Shown here one piece after another: positions 60,555 through 64,000 of a DNA stretch of 64,000 nucleotides. The translations under genes and the position numbers were made by a program. Source of the stretch: Capnocytophaga granulosa ATCC 51502 (GTDB lineage Bacteria > Bacteroidota > Bacteroidia > Flavobacteriales > Flavobacteriaceae); NCBI RefSeq assembly GCF_000411115.1, contig NZ_KE150260.1, positions 15,824 to 79,823 on the forward strand, written 5' to 3'. The notes under the pieces are model-generated. The model was given only the letters and a program-made list of their open reading frames with translations. It was not told where the DNA came from and ran no database searches. Position 1 is the stretch's first letter, and each line of letters starts with the position of its first letter.

Positions 60555-61139
60555 CTATTTTTTACCGTTTTTTATTCGAATAAAGATAAGCACTACAGAT
60601 AAGAGTAAAGTAAAAATAGCCGTGCCTATAATCCAATTTTGCAAGCGCAAGGAACTCTCCTCCATTTGCTGTAAAAAATAAGGCTCGCCAAAAATAATTT
60701 CTTCGGCTGAGAAGAAAAGTAACCCAAAAAGCAGGAATACCACCTGTGACCGCTTGAGTATCTCTATCACTTCTTTCTGTAACAGCATATCATAAAGAAT
60801 AAATATGAGTACACAGAAGAGAACAGGAGCCGTGAAAATAGAAAAATTATAGGTAAGTATCGCAAACAGATAAGCGGCAAAAATAAGATAGTTGACTACC
60901 TTGGGAATTTTCAAGTACCAAAGAAATATCAAGAAAGCAAATATTATATAATAAAAAGGGAATAGTATAATGAGTATCTCTTGATAATTCTCTCCAAGAT
61001 CTTGTTCCATATACTCCAAAAGGTTGTTGCTATATAGGAAAAGATACCAAGAAAGCATAGCCAAAAAGGCAAAAATCACTTGTATGCGGTATTTTCGCTT
61101 GAGCGTAGCATCTTCTATACGTGGGGTGGGAAGTCTCAT
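60555..61139 (-). CDS. Multi-pass membrane protein, unknown
   Basis: A 194-residue protein with about six membrane helices, among them VIFAFLAMLSWYLFLYSNNL and IILFPFYYIIFAFLIFLWYL, and short loops. No family is recognised. The start codon overlaps the stop of idi by 4 bp, so it is co-translated with idi, but no functional link to isoprenoids is visible in the sequence. Confidence 0.7.
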   Translation of the reverse strand: MRLPTPRIEDATLKRKYRIQVIFAFLAMLSWYLFLYSNNLLEYMEQDLGENYQEILIILFPFYYIIFAFLIFLWYLKIPKVVNYLIFAAYLFAILTYNFSIFTAPVLFCVLIFILYDMLLQKEVIEILKRSQVVFLLFGLLFFSAEEIIFGEPYFLQQMEESSLRLQNWIIGTAIFTLLLSVVLIFIRIKNGKK

Positions 61140-61657
61140 TGTTTGCTTAAAAGGTGGTGGTAAAACTCTTCAAAAATAATCTTAAACCAAGCCGTGTATC
61201 GCTCTGGCGCCTGCAAAATATCCTCTTTGATAGCCTCTAAGGAAAGCCATTTCCAAGAGGCTACTTCTTCTGGATTTATCTGAGGCTGGGCATCGCTATA
61301 GCCTACTAATACATGGTCGTATTCATGCTCGGTAAGACCATTATCAAAAGGGGCTTTGTATATGAAAGAGAATACCTCCCGAAGGGGTACTTGCAAGCCC
61401 ATTTCCTCCTGTAGGCGTCGCTCGCCCGCTTGTTGGTTTGTCTCTCCTGCTCTGGGGTGACTACAACAAGTGTTTGTCCAAAGATTGGGAGAGTGATACT
61501 TACAAGCTGCTCGCTGTTGCAAGAGCACCTCTTGCTTGGAGTTAAACACAAAAACTGAAAACGCCCGATGCAGGAGTCCCTTCTCGTGCGCTTCCATTTT
61601 TCCCATAAGCCCTATAGGCTCATCTTTTTCATTGACTAAGATAACTTGTTCTTCCAT
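61136..61657 (-). CDS. idi: Isopentenyl-diphosphate delta-isomerase (type I)
   Basis: Interconverts IPP and DMAPP for isoprenoid synthesis (quinones, undecaprenyl phosphate). The 173-residue Nudix-fold enzyme has the active-site region LWTNTCCSHPRAGET with the catalytic cysteine, the Nudix-like AGERRLQEEMGLQ, and the glutamate in LTEHEYDHVLVG. The ATG at 61657 gives MEEQVILVNEKDEPIG, the usual type I start; an ATG 9 bp upstream overlaps the preceding gene region. It lies 5 bp downstream of the DUF192 gene. menA, another isoprenoid-using gene, is nearby. Confidence 0.92.
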   Translation of the reverse strand: MEEQVILVNEKDEPIGLMGKMEAHEKGLLHRAFSVFVFNSKQEVLLQQRAACKYHSPNLWTNTCCSHPRAGETNQQAGERRLQEEMGLQVPLREVFSFIYKAPFDNGLTEHEYDHVLVGYSDAQPQINPEEVASWKWLSLEAIKEDILQAPERYTAWFKIIFEEFYHHLLSKQ

Positions 61658-61662
61658 AAGTA

Positions 61663-62211
61663 TCAATCAATGAGTGATTCAAAAGTCATGCGATCACCCT
61701 TTGTAAGACCTAACTTATCGGAGAGTCCCCCATTGACCTCCAGCACATACATAGCATCTCCTTCTGAAGGACGTGAAGTCTCTGACAAGGGAGCTGCATT
61801 CTTAGCTATACTTACGATTTCTTTTTCTTTATTCAAATAGATGATATCCAAGGGTATATAAGTATTATGCATCCAAAACGAACGCGGTTTCTCCTCATGG
61901 AAGACAAAGAGCATACCTTGGTTTTCCTTCATTGACTTGCGATACATCAGTCCCAATTCTGTTTCCTGTGCAGTACGAGCAAACTCTATTTCAAAGGTTT
62001 TGATAAGGGTGCCATCACTCTTGTAGAAAGAAAGATTCCCCTCATGCTCAAAAGGAGGTTCGTATGGCTTTATCTCCTCTGGAGTAATGATTTGTTGCGG
62101 AAGGCTATCTGAACTTCCACGGCCAAAAAAGTACGGAAGTATCATGGCTAAAGCTACCAATACAAGCCCTCCCATAAGGATATTGGTAAAATGTTTTCTA
62201 AAAAAATCCAC
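61663..62211 (-). CDS. DUF192 family protein with membrane anchor
   Basis: A 182-residue protein with one N-terminal helix (ILMGGLVLVALAMILPYFFG) and a C-terminal DUF192 domain from about residue 70: FARTAQETELGLMYRKSMKE, GMLFVFHEEKPRSFWMHNTY, IPLDIIYLNKEKEIVSI. The family is widespread, secreted or anchored, and of unknown function. It is first in a three-gene unit with idi and the membrane protein. Confidence 0.85.
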   Translation of the reverse strand: MDFFRKHFTNILMGGLVLVALAMILPYFFGRGSSDSLPQQIITPEEIKPYEPPFEHEGNLSFYKSDGTLIKTFEIEFARTAQETELGLMYRKSMKENQGMLFVFHEEKPRSFWMHNTYIPLDIIYLNKEKEIVSIAKNAAPLSETSRPSEGDAMYVLEVNGGLSDKLGLTKGDRMTFESLID

Positions 62212-62380
62212 TTATAATAATTGTTAATTGTTAGTTGTTAATTGTCAATACACCCCACACCATGTCACTAGTCACTCGTTATTAGTCACTCGTTATTAGT
62301 CACTCGTTATTAGTCACTCGTTATTAGTCACTCGTCATTTAGTCACTATTCACTAGTCACTAGTCATTAGTCATTAGTCA
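62212..62380. repeat. Intergenic tandem repeats AGTCACTCGTTATT
   Basis: About 170 bp between menA and the DUF192 gene start with TTGTTAATTGTTAGTTG-type sequence and continue with five or more 14-bp copies of AGTCACTCGTTATT, a variant of the unit at 45.57-45.69 kb. Confidence 0.8.
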
Positions 62381-63280
62381 CTATATAAGTTTTCCCACAA
62401 AGAACAGCACACTCATCAAAAAAGTAGAGAGCGCTACCACTTTCAATTGGGAATCAAAAGCCTTGGGTTCTTTTACAGCTCTTACATAGAAAAGATGAAA
62501 TACCAAAGGTACAAAAGCTATGATATACAACGCCTTGTAACGAAACTCAAGAGTCAATACTGTATAAAGCATCATAAGGCACATGGCTATGATAATAAGC
62601 AAATAATGATAATATTTAGCCAAGGATAGCCCTATTTTTACAGGAATGGTATGCTTGCCCATCTGCTGGTCGTTCTCTATATCACGCATGTTGTTGAGGT
62701 TCAAAACACCCATACTAAGCATACCACAAGCCGAAGCTGGCAGCAATACAAGTGGGTCAAAATACTGCGTATAAAGCATATAAGACCCCATAACACTCAC
62801 CCAACCAAAGAAGATGAATACAAATACATCGCCTAAGCCTTTATACCCGTAAGCCGACTTACCTACTGTGTAACGAATGGCCGCAAAAATAGCCGCTCCA
62901 CCCAACAGGGTGAAAATAAGCGCCAACCCCCACTGCTCCCTAAAAGAGAGTACAATAAGCGAAAGGGCTGAAATGGCCGAAAGCACAGCCGTTACCACCA
63001 CTACCCGCCTCATCTCTTCAAGTGACATAGCTCCTGTCTGTATAGCGCGTTTAGGTCCTATACGATGTTCGTTATCAGTCCCTTTTTGGGCATCCCCATA
63101 ATCGTTAGCATAGTCAGAAAGCACTTGAAACAATACAGTTGTGAGCAAGGCTAGAGAGAAAATATCCCAACGAAAGGCACCTTGCCCATAGGCAATAGCC
63201 GAACCCAATAGGATTCCCGACATGGAAAGCGGCAGCGAGCGCAAGCGAGCTGACTGGTATAAGCTATGAAATGTAATCAC
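62381..63280 (-). CDS. menA: 1,4-dihydroxy-2-naphthoate polyprenyltransferase
   Basis: Inner-membrane UbiA-family enzyme that attaches the polyprenyl chain in menaquinone synthesis. The 299-residue protein has about eight helices. The aspartate-rich substrate motif is LSDYANDYGDAQKGTDNEHR and the second is NLNNMRDIENDQQMGKHTIP. The family start (HSLYQSARLRSLPLSMSGIL) supports the ATG used. Menaquinone is the usual respiratory quinone of flavobacteria. Confidence 0.93.
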   Translation of the reverse strand: MITFHSLYQSARLRSLPLSMSGILLGSAIAYGQGAFRWDIFSLALLTTVLFQVLSDYANDYGDAQKGTDNEHRIGPKRAIQTGAMSLEEMRRVVVVTAVLSAISALSLIVLSFREQWGLALIFTLLGGAAIFAAIRYTVGKSAYGYKGLGDVFVFIFFGWVSVMGSYMLYTQYFDPLVLLPASACGMLSMGVLNLNNMRDIENDQQMGKHTIPVKIGLSLAKYYHYLLIIIAMCLMMLYTVLTLEFRYKALYIIAFVPLVFHLFYVRAVKEPKAFDSQLKVVALSTFLMSVLFFVGKLI

Positions 63281-63291
63281 AATAATGACTA

Positions 63292-64000
63292 TTATCTTTC
63301 AGTACAGTTACAACCACCGATACCTTGGAACATATCGATACCGAGGGTAATCATGTGGGTACCTGAGTTATAGGAGCGTATAGCGTTGAGGTTTAGTCCG
63401 TAGCCGTAAGCGAAGTAGAACACGCCTTTTTTAAGTCCCAACATAGGGCCTATGCTCAAGGGCTTGAACACCTGGTCGTTGATAAGGCGTACTGTGGCTC
63501 CTGCCCAGTAATAGTCCTCGTAGTCGAACCAGCGGTACTTTACATTGACATCAGTAATGGAACGACCATCTCCCTCCAAGTATTGGATAAAAGCCGAAGG
63601 CTCTAGCTCCCAGTTGCTGCTAGGGTCTCTCTTATAACGATAACCCGCATACAAGTTGTAGTTCCTCAGATTCGTAGGCTCCTTAATATCAAACATCTCT
63701 TTGCTCTTGTTCAGGATATTGGTCGCCGAAAGACTCGCAAAGATCCCCTTGTAGCGGTAAAGCACCCCTACCTCAAAGTTATGGTTGACCATAGAACGGT
63801 TGTCCGTTACGCCCAAGTCCGCCATAGGACGACCCACATCGGTGAACTTGTCTATGTCTATACGGAACGCATTGACTATATACGAGATACCAAACGAGAT
63901 AAAATGACTGTCATAACTATCCAATGTCAAGTGGTGAGAGAAGGTGAACTTTCCCCCCATCTGCTTGGTGTAACCATTGCGGTCGTTATACAAAGACAAA
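63292..64000 (-). CDS. PorP/SprF-type membrane protein (partial, 5' end outside window)
   Basis: The C-terminal 235 residues of an outer-membrane barrel protein of the PorP/SprF family, linked to type IX secretion and gliding. Barrel strands with the family look are HLTLDSYDSHFISFGISYIV, LYRYKGIFASLSATNILNKS, LYAGYRYKRDPSSNWELEPS and VFYFAYGYGLNLNAIRSYNS. The frame is open to the window edge, so the TTG near 63999 is an internal codon. The protein ends with GGCNCTER. The upstream part would reveal whether a SprB-like adhesin gene is next to it. Confidence 0.85.
   Translation of the reverse strand, partial: LSLYNDRNGYTKQMGGKFTFSHHLTLDSYDSHFISFGISYIVNAFRIDIDKFTDVGRPMADLGVTDNRSMVNHNFEVGVLYRYKGIFASLSATNILNKSKEMFDIKEPTNLRNYNLYAGYRYKRDPSSNWELEPSAFIQYLEGDGRSITDVNVKYRWFDYEDYYWAGATVRLINDQVFKPLSIGPMLGLKKGVFYFAYGYGLNLNAIRSYNSGTHMITLGIDMFQGIGGCNCTER

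Overview
The window looks like a chromosome segment of a flavobacterium, most likely Capnocytophaga or a close relative. The grounds are Bacteroidetes-type promoters (a TAnnTTTG -7 box, often with TTG or TTTG about 19-20 bp upstream), a PorP/SprF-type protein of the type IX secretion family, genes resembling flexirubin or aryl-polyene pigment genes, a fused E1 alpha/beta 2-oxoacid dehydrogenase, luxS, and many intergenic short tandem repeats. The genus is an inference. No rRNA, tRNA or CRISPR array was seen.

Left flank (1-21.7 kb), housekeeping: the end of recQ, glnS, a CAP-domain lipoprotein, luxS, a frameshifted NupC-type nucleoside transporter, a DUF151/UVR protein, an SPFH protein, murI, alaS, a large membrane protein, feoAB, lemA, a coiled-coil repeat protein, an HtpX-like protease. 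A tightly overlapping block (17.4-21.3 kb) follows with a hotdog dehydratase, a small protein, an ABC exporter, a thioesterase and a response regulator lacking its phospho-acceptor aspartate.

Accessory region 1 (21.8-28.0 kb, all minus, AT-rich): one strong promoter at 28.0 kb reads into a broken caspase-like lipoprotein gene. It is followed by a 74-residue beta-rich protein, two unknown proteins, a CDC48-like AAA+ ATPase sandwiched between two paralogous zinc-ribbon proteins, a 61-residue membrane protein (with a decayed second copy) and an FGE-sulfatase-fold lipoprotein. This resembles the caspase, FGE and AAA+ gene neighbourhoods predicted to be bacterial conflict systems.

Accessory region 2 (28.1-43.4 kb, all minus), the main candidate for an undescribed system. 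A four-gene overlapping signalling operon encodes a 1170-residue SLOG-like/histidine kinase/pseudo-receiver protein, a 187-residue protein and two large double-receiver proteins. Downstream are a ClpX-like AAA+ ATPase with a 184-residue partner, then two complementary FtsZ-like proteins: one is a stand-alone GTPase domain, the other has lost the GTP-binding loops but keeps the T7/C-terminal half. A papain-like lipoprotein with a 39-bp repeat tract lies on the other side. Four promoters in this region share a 10-bp direct repeat (CATACnAACTCATAC on the coding strand) placed 21-22 bp upstream of a -7 box; they precede the FtsZ-like pair, the ClpX-like gene and, twice, the papain-like gene. Two related MITE-like elements in opposite orientation bracket the signalling and FtsZ/ClpX block.

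Right flank (43.4-64 kb): an efflux trio (ABC ATPase, membrane-fusion protein, TolC-like) with no permease beside it, rplS with a structured leader, a solitary ketosynthase, sod, tonB with a sigma-54-like promoter, an SCO protein, a DUF4325-type/PIN pair, rsmA, a FabG-like reductase, the fused E1, frr, a fructan-use pair (GH32 enzyme and fructokinase), idi, a DUF192 protein, menA and a partial porP/sprF-type gene.
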